Shown piece after piece: positions 1 to 8,023 of a stretch of 42,673 nucleotides of DNA. The stretch's first letter is position 1. Every line of letters starts with the position of its first letter. Source of the DNA: Rhodospirillales bacterium (GTDB lineage Bacteria > Pseudomonadota > Alphaproteobacteria > Acetobacterales > Acetobacteraceae); contig JANXSM010000079.1 in NCBI GenBank assembly GCA_025352665.1, positions 1 to 42,673 on the forward strand, given 5' to 3'. The position numbers and the translations under genes were made by a program. A model generated the notes under the pieces. It saw nothing but the letters and a program-made list of their open reading frames with translations, had not been told where the DNA came from and ran no database searches.

Positions 1-25
1 GCCGAATTTCGGCAATCAAGTCCAT
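1..25 (-). CDS. istA: IS21 transposase IstA, first codons only (partial)
   Basis: An ATG at 25-23 on the minus strand opens a frame reading M-D-L-I-A-E-I-R before the window edge. This resembles the usual start of IstA transposases (DLIAEIR followed by a helix-turn-helix). Only eight codons are visible, so the call rests on this short match and on the terminal repeats immediately upstream. Nothing can be said about whether the transposase is intact. Confidence 0.55.
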
Positions 26-139
26 GAGCAACACCCCAGATTCTCCAGCACAAATGCCGGATGATCGCACGACCCAGGGTGGAAACTATTGGACGCTGTT
101 TACCCCCGGAATCTGGAAACTTTTGCACGCTGTTTTACA
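1..139 (-). mobile_element. IS21-family insertion sequence, terminal end (partial)
   Basis: Read on the minus strand, the element appears to begin with TGTAAAAC at position 139 and runs off the left edge. Two 22-bp direct repeats lie at 114-135 and 80-101 (20 of 22 bases identical, 12 bases apart). Multiple internal terminal repeats followed by istA are typical of IS21-family ends. The boundary is set by the point where homology of the adjacent molbindin gene stops. The other end and any target duplication are outside the window. Family assignment is by recognition of the layout, not by a database match. Confidence 0.7.
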
Positions 140-247
140 CCTCACGATCGAGCCGCCGCCAAGATCGATGTGTACACGCGACGTGGTGGCACCCCTGGCA
201 ATGGCGACGACGGTTCTCTTGAGCTGACTGCGCGCACTGATTTTCAT
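140..247 (-). pseudogene. mop: Molbindin (Mop/TOBE domain protein), truncated by the IS element
   Basis: From ATG 247 the minus strand encodes 36 residues starting MKISARSQLKRTVVAIARGA and continuing through HIDLGGGSIV. This matches the first half of a TOBE/Mop molybdate-binding domain of about 68 residues. Homology stops at the IS boundary, and the frame then runs on into IS sequence to a stop at 88-86. Molbindins store or buffer molybdate in the cytoplasm as oligomers. Half a Mop domain should not fold, so the gene is read as insertionally inactivated. It is divergent from modE and shares the 60-bp intergenic region that holds the ModE-box-like palindrome. Confidence 0.75.
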
Positions 248-288
248 TGAATTGCTCCACTGCGGGGCTTTCGCCATGGACGAGTCAG

Positions 289-313
289 CGCTATATACCC
301 ATAGTATATGACG
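289..313. promoter_or_regulatory. ModE-box-like palindrome
   Basis: Left arm CGCTATATA (289-297) and right arm TATATGACG (305-313) are separated by seven bases and match as an inverted repeat at 7 of 9 positions. The pattern resembles the E. coli ModE operator (CG-x-TATATA arms). It lies between the divergent mop and modE-modABC genes and includes the modE start codon (308-310), so ModE bound to molybdate could repress both directions and its own gene. Assignment is by pattern and context only. Confidence 0.65.
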
Positions 314-1120
314 AGAACGCGTGCACTGACGACCATCGAAGCCATCGTAACGCTGAAATCCGAAGATACGCCGACCGTCGGGCGCGAGCGGATCCGCCTG
401 CTCGAAGCCGTGGCCCGCGAAGGCAGCATCACCGCCGGCGCCCGCACCGTGGGCCTCACCTACAAAGCGGCGTGGGACGCGCTGGACGCGATGGCCAATC
501 TGTTCGGCCAGCCGTTGCTCTCCAAACGCGCCGGTGGCAGATCCGGCGGCGGCGCCAGCCTCACCCCCACCGGCTTGCGGGTGATCGAAGCCTTCTCCCG
601 CCTCGAAGCGGAAATGGGCCGGGTGCTCCGGGCCCTGGAGCCGGATCTCGCCGGCATCGGCATCTCCCCATTGAACCTCGTCTCGGGCCTGCTCATGAAG
701 ACCAGTGCACGCAACGCTCTGCGTGGCAAGATCAGCGCCATCGCGGCTGACAGTCTCAACGCCGAAGTCGCGGTCGCGATTTCGCCCGAGACCACGATCC
801 ACGCCATGGTCACGCTTGGCAGCGTCAACGAACTCGGCCTGTGCATCGGTCGCAACGCCATCGTGCTGGTGAAGGCGCCCTTCGTCGTCATAGCACCTGG
901 CGAAACACCGCCGCGCACCACGATGCGCAACGCCATCGCCGGCGTGATCCAGCGCTGCGACGTCTGCGCCGTCACCGCCGAAATCGTGCTCGACATCGGC
1001 TCCAGCACAACCCTTACCGCCTCGATCAGCGCCCACAGCGCACAGGCGCTGGGGCTCGTCGCCGGCCTGCCCGCCTGCGCCTTGTTCGACGCCGCCCACG
1101 TCATCATCGCCATCGACTGA
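308..1120 (+). CDS. modE: Molybdate-dependent transcriptional regulator ModE
   Basis: A 270-residue protein, close to E. coli ModE (262). Residues about 25-110 form the winged helix-turn-helix (EAVAREGSITAGARTVGLTY, then KAAWDALDAM). Two TOBE/Mop domains follow: one from about residue 130 (KTSARNALRGKISAIAADSL) and one from about 200 (TTMRNAIAGVIQ). ModE dimers bind molybdate in the Mop domains and then repress molybdate uptake genes. The ATG at 308 is the only ATG before the HTH and lies inside the ModE-box-like palindrome, which suggests autoregulation or a very short leader. The gene is 16 bases upstream of modA and presumably heads the operon. Confidence 0.9.
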   Translation: MTRTRALTTIEAIVTLKSEDTPTVGRERIRLLEAVAREGSITAGARTVGLTYKAAWDALDAMANLFGQPLLSKRAGGRSGGGASLTPTGLRVIEAFSRLEAEMGRVLRALEPDLAGIGISPLNLVSGLLMKTSARNALRGKISAIAADSLNAEVAVAISPETTIHAMVTLGSVNELGLCIGRNAIVLVKAPFVVIAPGETPPRTTMRNAIAGVIQRCDVCAVTAEIVLDIGSSTTLTASISAHSAQALGLVAGLPACALFDAAHVIIAID

Positions 1121-1136
1121 CGACCAGGAGATCCTC

Positions 1137-1898
1137 ATGAAACGCCGCACAATCTTCGCAGCAGCCACGGCTCTGCTGGCAACCGCCCTGCTCGCAGCCA
1201 CCGCCCACGCGGGCCAGACCAATGTCGCCGTGGCCGCCAACTTCACCGACGCGGCAGAAGATATCGCCGCGTCGTTCCATCAGAAGACCGGCCATGACGC
1301 GATCCTCAGCTTCGGCGCGTCAGGCGCTCTCTACACCCAGATCACCCAGGACGCGCCGTTCCAGATCCTGCTCTCCGCCGATGCCGAGCGACCCAAAAAG
1401 GCCGTCGACGACGGGCTGGGCGTGGCCACCAGCCGCTTCACCTACGCCATCGGCAAGCTCGTGCTGTGGAGCCGCTCGCCTGACCTGCTCCACGGTGCCG
1501 ACACACTCAAGGCAAACGCCTTCACCCGGCTCTCGATCGCAAACCCCACCGCAGCCCCTTACGGCACTGCCGCCATCGAGGTACTGAGGGCACTGAAGCT
1601 GTACGACACGCTCGCCCGCAAGATCGTCCAGGGCAACAGCATCGCCCAGGCCTTCCAGTTCATCGACACCGGCAATGCGGAGCTCGGTTTCATCGCGCTG
1701 TCCCAGCTCGCCGGCAACAGCCAGGGCTCCCGCTGGGTGGTGCCGCAGGAACTCTACACCCCAATCCGCCAGGACGCCGTCCTGCTGAAGAAGGGGCAGA
1801 ACAACGAAGCCGCCATCGCCTTCATGGCATTCCTCAAAGGCCCCGAATCCCGCACGATCATCGAGAAATACGGCTATGTCCTCGCCGGCGCGAACTAA
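1137..1898 (+). CDS. modA: Molybdate ABC transporter, periplasmic binding protein ModA
   Basis: A 253-residue protein with a Sec signal peptide (basic RR, then an alanine/leucine-rich stretch ending near AHA, residues 1-25). The mature start [20 protein letters not shown] is typical of ModA, as are the anion-pocket segments [11 protein letters not shown] and NPTAAPYG. ModA captures molybdate or tungstate in the periplasm and delivers it to ModBC. A strong ribosome site AGGAG lies at 1126-1130, seven bases before ATG 1137. Six bases separate its stop from modB. Confidence 0.96.
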   Translation: MKRRTIFAAATALLATALLAATAHAGQTNVAVAANFTDAAEDIAASFHQKTGHDAILSFGASGALYTQITQDAPFQILLSADAERPKKAVDDGLGVATSRFTYAIGKLVLWSRSPDLLHGADTLKANAFTRLSIANPTAAPYGTAAIEVLRALKLYDTLARKIVQGNSIAQAFQFIDTGNAELGFIALSQLAGNSQGSRWVVPQELYTPIRQDAVLLKKGQNNEAAIAFMAFLKGPESRTIIEKYGYVLAGAN

Positions 1899-1904
1899 GC
1901 CTGA

Positions 1905-2585
1905 ATGACCGGCCTGCCACCAGACATATGGCAGCCGATCGCACTCTCGATCGAGTTGGCCGCCATCACCACGATCGTGCTGCTTGCGCTGGGCACGCCA
2001 ATCGCCTGGTGGCTGGCGCGTTCGAATGCCTGGTGGAAGGAGCTCGTCGCAACCTTCGTCGCCATCCCGCTGGTACTGCCGCCGACGGTGCTGGGTTTCT
2101 ACCTGCTGGTGGTGCTCGGCCCGAACGGTCCCGGCGGCGTTCTCGCGGGATTATGGGGCGGCCGAACGCTCGCCTTCACCTTCCAGGGCCTGGTGATCGG
2201 ATCAACATTGTATTCGATGCCCTTCGTGGTGCAGCCGATCCGCAACGCCTTCGAAGCGATGGGCGATCGTCCCATGGAAGTCGCCGCCACCTTGCGCGCC
2301 TCACCGTTGCGCGCGTTCTGGACCGTGGCGATCCCGCAGGCGCGTGCCGGGTTTCTCGCCGGCGCCGTGCTCGGCTTCGCTCATACGATCGGAGAGTTCG
2401 GCGTCGTGCTGATGATCGGCGGCAACATCCCCGGCCAGACCAAGGTTCTCTCGGTTGCCATCTACGACTATGTCGAAACCGCGCAATGGCACCAAGCCAA
2501 TGTGCTCGCAGCCGGCATGGTCGCGTTCTCCTTCGCCGTCATCCTGGCCCTGCGCCTGATCGAAAAACGCATCGGTCGCGCATGA
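1905..2585 (+). CDS. modB: Molybdate ABC transporter permease ModB
   Basis: A 226-residue inner-membrane permease with about five predicted hydrophobic segments. The EAA-type loop that contacts the ATPase is visible near residues 125-165 ([20 protein letters not shown] followed by [15 protein letters not shown]). As a ModB homodimer it forms the molybdate channel between ModA and ModC. Its TGA overlaps the modC ATG in an ATGA junction (2582-2585), so the two are translationally coupled. Length and motifs are normal for the family. Confidence 0.96.
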   Translation: MTGLPPDIWQPIALSIELAAITTIVLLALGTPIAWWLARSNAWWKELVATFVAIPLVLPPTVLGFYLLVVLGPNGPGGVLAGLWGGRTLAFTFQGLVIGSTLYSMPFVVQPIRNAFEAMGDRPMEVAATLRASPLRAFWTVAIPQARAGFLAGAVLGFAHTIGEFGVVLMIGGNIPGQTKVLSVAIYDYVETAQWHQANVLAAGMVAFSFAVILALRLIEKRIGRA

Positions 2586-3658
2586 ACGACATCCGGATCG
2601 AATTTCGCGGAACACTCGGCCGCTTCTCGCTAGACGCCGCGTTCACGGTGCCAGCCATCGGCGTCACCACCCTGTTCGGCCCCTCCGGCTGCGGAAAGAC
2701 CACCGTGCTGCGCTGCATCGCCGGCCTGCAACGGCTCGATGGCGTTTGCATCGTCGCCGACGAAATCTGGCAGAACGACAAAACATTCCGCCCCGCCCAC
2801 CAGCGCGACATCGGCTACGTGTTCCAGGAAGCCAGCCTGTTCGCCCATCTCTCGGTGCGCCGCAACCTGCTCTACGGCGCCATTCGTACCGGTGCGATCC
2901 GCTTCGAAGAAGTGGTCGACCTGCTCGGCCTCGCGAAACTGCTCGACCGCGCGCCACAGAACCTCTCCGGCGGCGAACGTCAACGCGTTGCCATCGGCCG
3001 CGCACTGCTGTCCCAGCCAAGGCTTTTGCTGATGGACGAACCGCTTTCGGCGCTGGATCGCATCACCAAGGAGGAAATTCTGCCCTTCCTGGAACGACTG
3101 CAGGAAACTCTTGCCCTGCCCATCATCCATGTCAGCCACGACATGACCGAGGTGGAACGGCTCGCCGATCATCTCGTGCTGATGCAGGCCGGCCGTGTCG
3201 TCGCCAGCGGACCGCTCACCACGTTGCAAAGCGATCCTTCACTTTCCCTCGTACAGTCCCGCGAAGCCGCCGTTTCCCTCCATGCAATCGTGGAGTCCTT
3301 CGACGTCGTCGACGGACTCGCCAGCCTCGTCGTGAACGGCGGCCGCTTCCTCGCTCCCAGCGCCCCGGTCGCACAAGGAACCCGCCGCCGTCTACGCATC
3401 CTCGCCGGCGACGTCAGCCTCGCCCGCACGCCCCAGCACAGCACCATCGTCAACACGCTGCCGGCGCGCATACTGAAAACCACGCCGACCGGCACCCACG
3501 GAATCACCGCCGTGCTCGGACTGGGCCCGGAAGGTGCCGGCGACAGAATTCTTGCCCGCGTCACCCAAAGGTCCTGGAAGCTGCTGGAATTATCACAAGG
3601 AATGGACGTTCATGCCCAGATCAAAGGCGTGGCGCTGATATCCGGCAGCCCGCCATGA
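2582..3658 (+). CDS. modC: Molybdate ABC transporter ATP-binding protein ModC
   Basis: A 358-residue ATPase. Walker [10 protein letters not shown] is at residues 33-41, signature [16 protein letters not shown] near 128, Walker [13 protein letters not shown] near 150, and the switch histidine in [18 protein letters not shown]-terminal TOBE domain from about residue 290 is the molybdate-sensing regulatory domain seen in ModC. The ATG at 2582 lies in the ATGA overlap with modB; a longer frame exists upstream but is the shadow of modB. ModC is the last intact gene of the operon; what follows is decayed. Confidence 0.96.
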   Translation: MNDIRIEFRGTLGRFSLDAAFTVPAIGVTTLFGPSGCGKTTVLRCIAGLQRLDGVCIVADEIWQNDKTFRPAHQRDIGYVFQEASLFAHLSVRRNLLYGAIRTGAIRFEEVVDLLGLAKLLDRAPQNLSGGERQRVAIGRALLSQPRLLLMDEPLSALDRITKEEILPFLERLQETLALPIIHVSHDMTEVERLADHLVLMQAGRVVASGPLTTLQSDPSLSLVQSREAAVSLHAIVESFDVVDGLASLVVNGGRFLAPSAPVAQGTRRRLRILAGDVSLARTPQHSTIVNTLPARILKTTPTGTHGITAVLGLGPEGAGDRILARVTQRSWKLLELSQGMDVHAQIKGVALISGSPP

Positions 3659-3784
3659 TCTTGTCAGCAGCGGCACCAGGAAGTTCCCAGTTCTGATAAC
3701 AAGATTCTTGCGGGCAATTGCCACTCGGCTGTTGCGCATGAAGCATGTTGCACTGCCCCCGGCACGCGCCGTACGGGCTTTGGG

Positions 3785-4080
3785 ATGCGCCAGCTGCAAC
3801 AGGCGTGTGTGCCGACCGTCGCCGACGACGATTGCGCCTATACCGAAGGCTTCAAGGAAGGCGTTCGCGTCATCAACGAAATCATCGACGAAACCCCACG
3901 CGGCGAAGCACTGCCCGACGCCGCCTCCGCCGGCCGCAAGCTGGTTGAAACCCGCGTGGCCGATACCCCCGGGGCCCAGCGTGCCCGCCTCTACATGGCC
4001 AACCCGGACATAACCACCTACGGCCCCGGCAAATACACCAGCATCATCATGGCCCGCTCGGGCCCCTGCCACCGGGGTGT
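3785..4080 (+). pseudogene. FecB-type ABC substrate-binding protein, C-terminal remnant
   Basis: The translated stretch GFKEGVRVINEIIDETPRGE through KLVETRVADTPGAQRARLY and MANPDITTYGPGKYTS resembles the C-terminal half of periplasmic binding proteins of the FecB/BtuF family. No signal peptide or N-terminal domain is present. The open frame continues without a stop into unrelated remnants, so the long frame here (to 5431) is not one gene. It lies directly in front of matching permease and ATPase fragments. The substrate is unknown; iron-siderophore, cobalamin or molybdate (MolA type) are possible. Confidence 0.55.
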
Positions 4081-4188
4081 GTTCCGCAACCCTCTTGTCT
4101 CACCCATCATCCTCGGCGCCTCAGCCGGCACGCGTTTTGGTGCCGCACTCGCCATCCTGTTCGTCCCCTGGCCGAGCGCCGTGCCGTT
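4081..4188 (+). pseudogene. FecCD-type ABC permease, short remnant
   Basis: Only about 30 residues are recognisable: NPLVSPIILGASAGTRFGAA then LAILF. They match the conserved FecCD/BtuC permease segment (NPLA-P-ILGISSGA-FGA-LAI). The remaining roughly 300 residues of a normal permease are absent. The fragment sits between substrate-binding-protein and ATPase remnants in the order expected for this transporter class, which supports a collapsed three-gene operon. Confidence 0.5.
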
Positions 4189-4679
4189 GATGCCCCCATC
4201 TCCGCCTTCTCGGTCCGCGAAATGGTGGAAATGGGACGTACCTCGCATCTGGGATGGATTTTGGCCCCCGGTTCGCGCGACCATGCCATCGTCTCCGACA
4301 TTCTCACCCGCCTCGGTATCTCGTGCCTCGCCGAACAGCTCTATCCGAAACTTTCCGGCGATGAGAACGGCAACTCGTTCTGATCGCCGGCGCGCTCGGC
4401 CAGCAGCCGCAGCTGCTCATCCTCGACGAACCAACCTCGCATCTCGACTTCGCAAACGCCGTGCGCGTGCTAAAATTGGTCGGCAGCGTGGCTGCCGAAG
4501 GAATCGCCGTCATCCAGACCAGCCACAACCCCGACCACGCCTTCCTGGTCGAAGATTAAACCCTTGTCATGGTCCCCAATCAGCCTGCCGCGAGCGGCCC
4601 CACGCACGCGTTGATGACAGAAGCGCTGCTCTGCGCCGTCTATGGTCGGCCGGCCCGCATCGTCGAACACGAAGGCTGA
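4189..4679 (+). pseudogene. FecE/BtuD-type ABC ATPase, frameshifted remnant
   Basis: Frame 1 (from 4189) reads ISAFSVREMVEMGRTSHLG, then ILTRLGISCLAEQLYPKLSG. The signature region is then broken by a shift of about one base near 4355. Frame 3 resumes with ERQLVLIAGALGQQPQLLIL and Walker B DEPTSHLDFANA, hits an in-frame TAA at 4557-4559, and continues homologously (LMTEALLCAVYGRPARIVEH) to TGA 4677-4679. The Walker A region is missing. FecE-family proteins power uptake of iron-siderophores, haem, B12 or molybdate. N-terminal loss plus a frameshift plus a stop make this a clear pseudogene. Confidence 0.75.
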
Positions 4680-4740
4680 AAACTCTGCTTCGCGCCGGCC
4701 GATCTCACCTCTCCCCAAACGCCTCGGCGAGCGTCCAGCC

Positions 4741-5181
4741 TTACTTCGGCTTGACGGCGGGATTGCCGCCTGGGCCGCCGGGAGGCGGTATCACCGGCAT
4801 CGGGAATTTCTGCGACGAAGGTGCCCCTTTGACCATGCCGGGATCGACCCATCCGCGTGGCCTGGCCACACCGTTGGTTGTCGTTCCACCTGGCGTGTCA
4901 GGCACCATGCCGGGGGGCAACGGGGCGACAGGTAACACCGGGGGCGTCGGTGCTGCCGGCGTCTGGGCATGGGCCACCGTCCCTGAAGCGATCAGCACCA
5001 CCACCGCCAGGGCCACACCCCGTCTTGTACGAACCCACGTGCCAGACAGGACATCCGGCACCGGTGCCACTGGAACCACCTCACCCGGCGGCGGCTCCTC
5101 TATCGGCGACGGCGGCTGTGTAGGGTCCTCTATGGGCGGGTGGTCAGGCTCATGTGGGCGTTCCGGCTGTTGTGCGAACAC
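4741..5181 (-). CDS. Proline-rich exported hypothetical protein
   Basis: A 146-residue protein read from GTG 5181. That start is chosen because AAGGAGAAGGAG, an excellent ribosome site, lies about seven bases upstream; a longer frame to 5277 has no such signal. Residues 1-50 are rich in Pro and Glu (HEPDHPPIEDPTQPPSPIEE). A hydrophobic stretch follows at about 55-72 (GVALAVVVLIASGTVAHA) ending in an AHA signal-peptidase-like site. The rest is Pro/Gly-rich and ends PPGGPGGNPAVKPK. I do not recognise a family. It could also be two genes, with export starting at an internal GTG near the hydrophobic stretch. It is antisense to, and lies between, decayed genes. Confidence 0.55.
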   Translation of the reverse strand: MFAQQPERPHEPDHPPIEDPTQPPSPIEEPPPGEVVPVAPVPDVLSGTWVRTRRGVALAVVVLIASGTVAHAQTPAAPTPPVLPVAPLPPGMVPDTPGGTTTNGVARPRGWVDPGMVKGAPSSQKFPMPVIPPPGGPGGNPAVKPK

Positions 5182-5236
5182 GGCCAGTCTCCTTCTCCTT
5201 AATCGGAAAGGAACGCCCTGCGTCCACAGCAGTTCC

Positions 5237-5431
5237 GCCCAGCGGGCCGGCGATCCGTCGGCGTTCGTGCAGTACATCGACAGCTACGGCCAGGGTAAGG
5301 TGATGTTCGGTAGCGACTTCCCTGTGCTGAACTTCAAACGCACGCGCGACGAGGTGGCGACCCTCAAGTTGGAACCAAAGCCGCTGCAGAAGTTCCTGCG
5401 CGACAACGCCATGCGGGCCTACAATCTGTGA
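5237..5431 (+). pseudogene. Amidohydrolase family, C-terminal fragment
   Basis: The last about 60 residues of an amidohydrolase-2 type enzyme are visible: FVQYIDSYGQGKVMFGSDFP, then VLNFKRTRDEVATL and FLRDNAMRAYNL ending at TGA 5429-5431. The GSDFP motif holds the metal-ligand aspartate of this fold. No N-terminal part with the HxH motif is nearby, so it is a truncated remnant. Its original substrate cannot be inferred. Confidence 0.65.
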
Positions 5432-5593
5432 GCGACCGGCCGGCACTCCTCGAGAACTACGTTGACTATGTCAGCAAAGATGCAGCAGCCATGCTGGGCA
5501 AGCCGGCGATTTCCGCGAGCCAGACGACCCGGCCATACCCGGCGTCGACAATATCGCTGTGACGCCCAACCGGGAACACGGTCCGGTCGACTT

Positions 5594-6278
5594 ATGAGCG
5601 CACATGCCGTTACCTATGCCTTCCTGGTCCCAACACAGATGCGAAAACTGCTGGCGCTGCCCAACACCGGGTCCCTGCTGTTTCCCAGCCTGCGCGTGCT
5701 GGTATCTTCCGGCACCTTCCTCCACCCGGGCGAACGAGCCGAAATCCGTCGTCGCCTTTCCCCAAATCTATTCGATATGCATTCCTCGACCGAAAGCGGC
5801 GGCATCACCGCGCTGCACCCCGGTGACCCCGACGAGAAACAGGCATCGGTCGGCCGCCCCAACACCAATGTTTCAGTTCAGGTCGTTGATGCTACCGACA
5901 CGATGCGTCCCGCGGGGAAATCGGCCGGTTCGACGAAGACGGTTTTCTCTATCTCGCCAGCCGCTTGAGGGAGATAATCATCCGTGGCGGCGTCAATATC
6001 TATCTATGTGAGATCGGAAAAGTCTTTCTAACGATGTTGGAAATTCACGACTGCGCTCCGTTCGCAAGGCTCCCGCCACTGCTGGGCGAAGAGGTCGCCG
6101 TGTTCGTGGTGCGCGACAGCGAAATCAGCGACCGGGCGGCCATGGATCACCGCGAATCCGCATGGCACCCTACGAGGTCCCAAGGTCAATCTTCTTCATC
6201 GAAGAACTGCCCAAGAACGCGCACGGCAAGGTGGTACGCAGCACTCTGATCGCGCAACTGCCACCGATCGCGGCGTGA
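5594..6278 (+). pseudogene. Acyl-CoA synthetase (AMP-forming), C-terminal remnant with frameshifts
   Basis: Homology to AMP-dependent ligases is spread over three frames. It runs from AVTYAFLVPTQMRKLLALPN and LRVLVSSGTFLHPGERAEIR, through FDMHSSTESGGITALHPGD (adenylate-binding region), to REIIIRGGVNIY (hinge, normally R-x-K-D/E-x-I-x-R-GG). It ends FFIEELPKNAHGKVVRSTLI, where the K in NAHGK is the catalytic lysine position. Frame changes occur near 5920-5965 and again between about 6120 and 6190. About half of a normal 500-residue enzyme is missing at the N-terminus. Together with the amidohydrolase tail it may be the residue of one catabolic operon. Confidence 0.75.
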
Positions 6279-6306
6279 GGAATACAGACTTGAACGCATG
6301 ACGCAC

Positions 6307-7908
6307 TCACCAGAACGACGGAATCGCCCAATCAGGCCCGGCGGCGCGCACCAGCGCATCCAGCAGTGTCTTTGATCGCATCAGGTCGCATACACGATCA
6401 ACGTCCGGCCCCGTGGCGCGGTCCTCGACCAGCACTGGAACTTCGCAACGAATGGCCCGGAATAGCAGGCCGGTCGCCGCCGCCAGTCTCTCACACCGGC
6501 GCAAATCCACGGCCTGTGCCGCAACCAGCGCCTCGATCGCAACGAGCAGCCGCAGCGGCAACATCTGCTCCTCCAGCTTGCGGATGACCAACGGCGTCTG
6601 TGGCGCATGGTCCTCCACACTCTCCGAAACCGGCAGCGCATCGAGGCTACCCGGCGTCGCCTTCAGCCGTATTTCACCGTGCAGATATGCCACTGTCTTT
6701 TGCAACGAGTTGAAACCGTTCGAGGCGCCACCCACCGGCGATAAATATTTCGGTAGGCCAGACAAGGCCGCATTCATCATCTTGATGACGCGATAAGCAG
6801 ACGCCGTCGCAAGATGGCAGTTGACGATGGCCATCTGATCGAAGGCCAACGCGATCGCAGGCGTATGGAAATTTGCCGTCGACAGAATGAGGCCGTCCTC
6901 GGCCAGCACCAACGGGTTATCCGCCGCAGCGTTAAGCTCGGTCTCGACGCTTTCGATCGCCGTCTCGAGGCTGGTGATGGCCGGGCCATAGATCTGCGAC
7001 AGGACCCGAAAGCTCAGCGCGTCCTGAATGGAGCGCGCGGCGCCGGCATCATGCAGATAGCTGCCTGCCAGCAATCCGCGGAACATCGCAGCCGCTCGCT
7101 CCTGCCCACCGGCGGGGCGGGCACGGGCCAGCCTAGCATCGAAAATATCCGGGTTCGCCGCATACCCTTCGTCAGCCAAGGCGGCGGCAACGGCGCCCAA
7201 CCCCAGAAGTTGCGCCTGCTCTGCCAGCACCGCAGCACCATGGCCAAGTGTGATGGAGCTAGCATTGAGGATCGCCAGCGCGTCCTTCGGCCCGAGCACG
7301 GCAGGCGCCAAGCCAACCTGTGCCAACGCCTGCGCAGCGGGGTGGGCAACTCCGTTCAAAAAGATCTGGCCCTCGCCGATAACCGCCGCCCCAATCGCCG
7401 CACACAAACCGAGATCCCCACCCCCGATCGAACCGCGGCCAGGGATCACCGGGGTCAGCCCGGCATTGAACATGGCCAGCATATGTTCAAGCACGGCCGG
7501 CGAGATGCCAGAGCCACCCTGCACCAGGCCGATGATCCGGCACAGCAGCATCATGCGCGCGAGCGGCTCTGCAAACGGCGCACCCACGCCGACGCAGCGG
7601 CCGCGGATCATCTGGACCTGAAACGCCTCGATATCCGGCCGGGACAGGCGAAACCCGACATTGCCGCCAAGCCCGGTGTTCAGTCCATAAATTGGCGCGG
7701 CTCCGTCGACGAGGCGGTCCACCACTGCACGCGCAACCACCACCCGCTTCCACGCCCGCTCGGTCAGGCTAATCCGCATACCTGGCCGACTGGCGGCATG
7801 CACCAGGGCCAGCGTCGCCGGCGCGTCGCCCAGTTCAAAAATGCTTACGGTGAAACTCCCATCCAAACGCCACTGCCAGAATACCAGATATCGGCCGTGC
7901 CGGATCAA
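6307..7908 (-). CDS. Aromatic amino acid ammonia-lyase/aminomutase family protein lacking the ASG motif
   Basis: A 533-residue protein of the HAL/PAL superfamily. Family landmarks are YGLNTGLGGNVG (catalytic Tyr loop, about residue 75), the QGGSGISP helix, QDALSFRVLSQIYGPA, ELNAAADNPLV, GFNSLQKTVAYLHGEIRLKA and a VEDHAPQTPLV segment. Active members build an MIO cofactor from Ala-Ser-Gly. Here the site reads S160-I-G-G-G-D-L, one residue shorter than SVGASGDL and without the serine. The protein may therefore be inactive as a lyase or do different chemistry. The first about 25 residues do not look like the family, so the true start may be downstream. It stands alone, 16 bases below the 46-bp palindromic element. 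Confidence 0.8.
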   Translation of the reverse strand: MIRHGRYLVFWQWRLDGSFTVSIFELGDAPATLALVHAASRPGMRISLTERAWKRVVVARAVVDRLVDGAAPIYGLNTGLGGNVGFRLSRPDIEAFQVQMIRGRCVGVGAPFAEPLARMMLLCRIIGLVQGGSGISPAVLEHMLAMFNAGLTPVIPGRGSIGGGDLGLCAAIGAAVIGEGQIFLNGVAHPAAQALAQVGLAPAVLGPKDALAILNASSITLGHGAAVLAEQAQLLGLGAVAAALADEGYAANPDIFDARLARARPAGGQERAAAMFRGLLAGSYLHDAGAARSIQDALSFRVLSQIYGPAITSLETAIESVETELNAAADNPLVLAEDGLILSTANFHTPAIALAFDQMAIVNCHLATASAYRVIKMMNAALSGLPKYLSPVGGASNGFNSLQKTVAYLHGEIRLKATPGSLDALPVSESVEDHAPQTPLVIRKLEEQMLPLRLLVAIEALVAAQAVDLRRCERLAAATGLLFRAIRCEVPVLVEDRATGPDVDRVCDLMRSKTLLDALVRAAGPDWAIPSFW

Positions 7909-7923
7909 GCGGTTCCCGGATTA

Positions 7924-7969
7924 GAGCGATACCGCCTGAGGTTGGATCAACCGCCCGATAAAATTGCTC
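7924..7969. repeat. 46-bp palindromic element, copy 1
   Basis: Imperfect inverted repeat beginning GAGCGATACCGCC and ending ATTGCTC, with a GGTTG/CAACC stem at its centre. A second copy at 42046-42091 has the same length and matches at 37 of 46 positions. The stem-forming blocks (GAGC, the central GGTTG/CAACC, GCTC) are conserved. It lies between the lyase gene and the upstream flavin oxidoreductase, both on the minus strand. It could be a dispersed REP/MITE-like element that also acts as an attenuator; no coding potential is seen. Confidence 0.65.
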
Positions 7970-8023
7970 GCTGAAATGGAAGACTAAATCCTCATCGCTT
8001 CGCCTATCACAAATCATCCTGGT

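Noticed and set aside
86-1246. 386-codon minus-strand open frame opposite modE
   Set aside because: Only its last 54 codons (mop fragment plus IS sequence) are meaningful; the rest is the low-complexity antisense shadow of modE.
3785-5431. A single 548-codon plus-strand gene
   Set aside because: It strings together unrelated fragments (binding protein, permease, antisense of the proline-rich protein, amidohydrolase tail); openness is due to GC-rich codon bias.
6814-7974. 386-codon plus-strand frame opposite the lyase
   Set aside because: Composition rich in Arg/Gln/His with no motif; antisense of a real gene with strong family homology.
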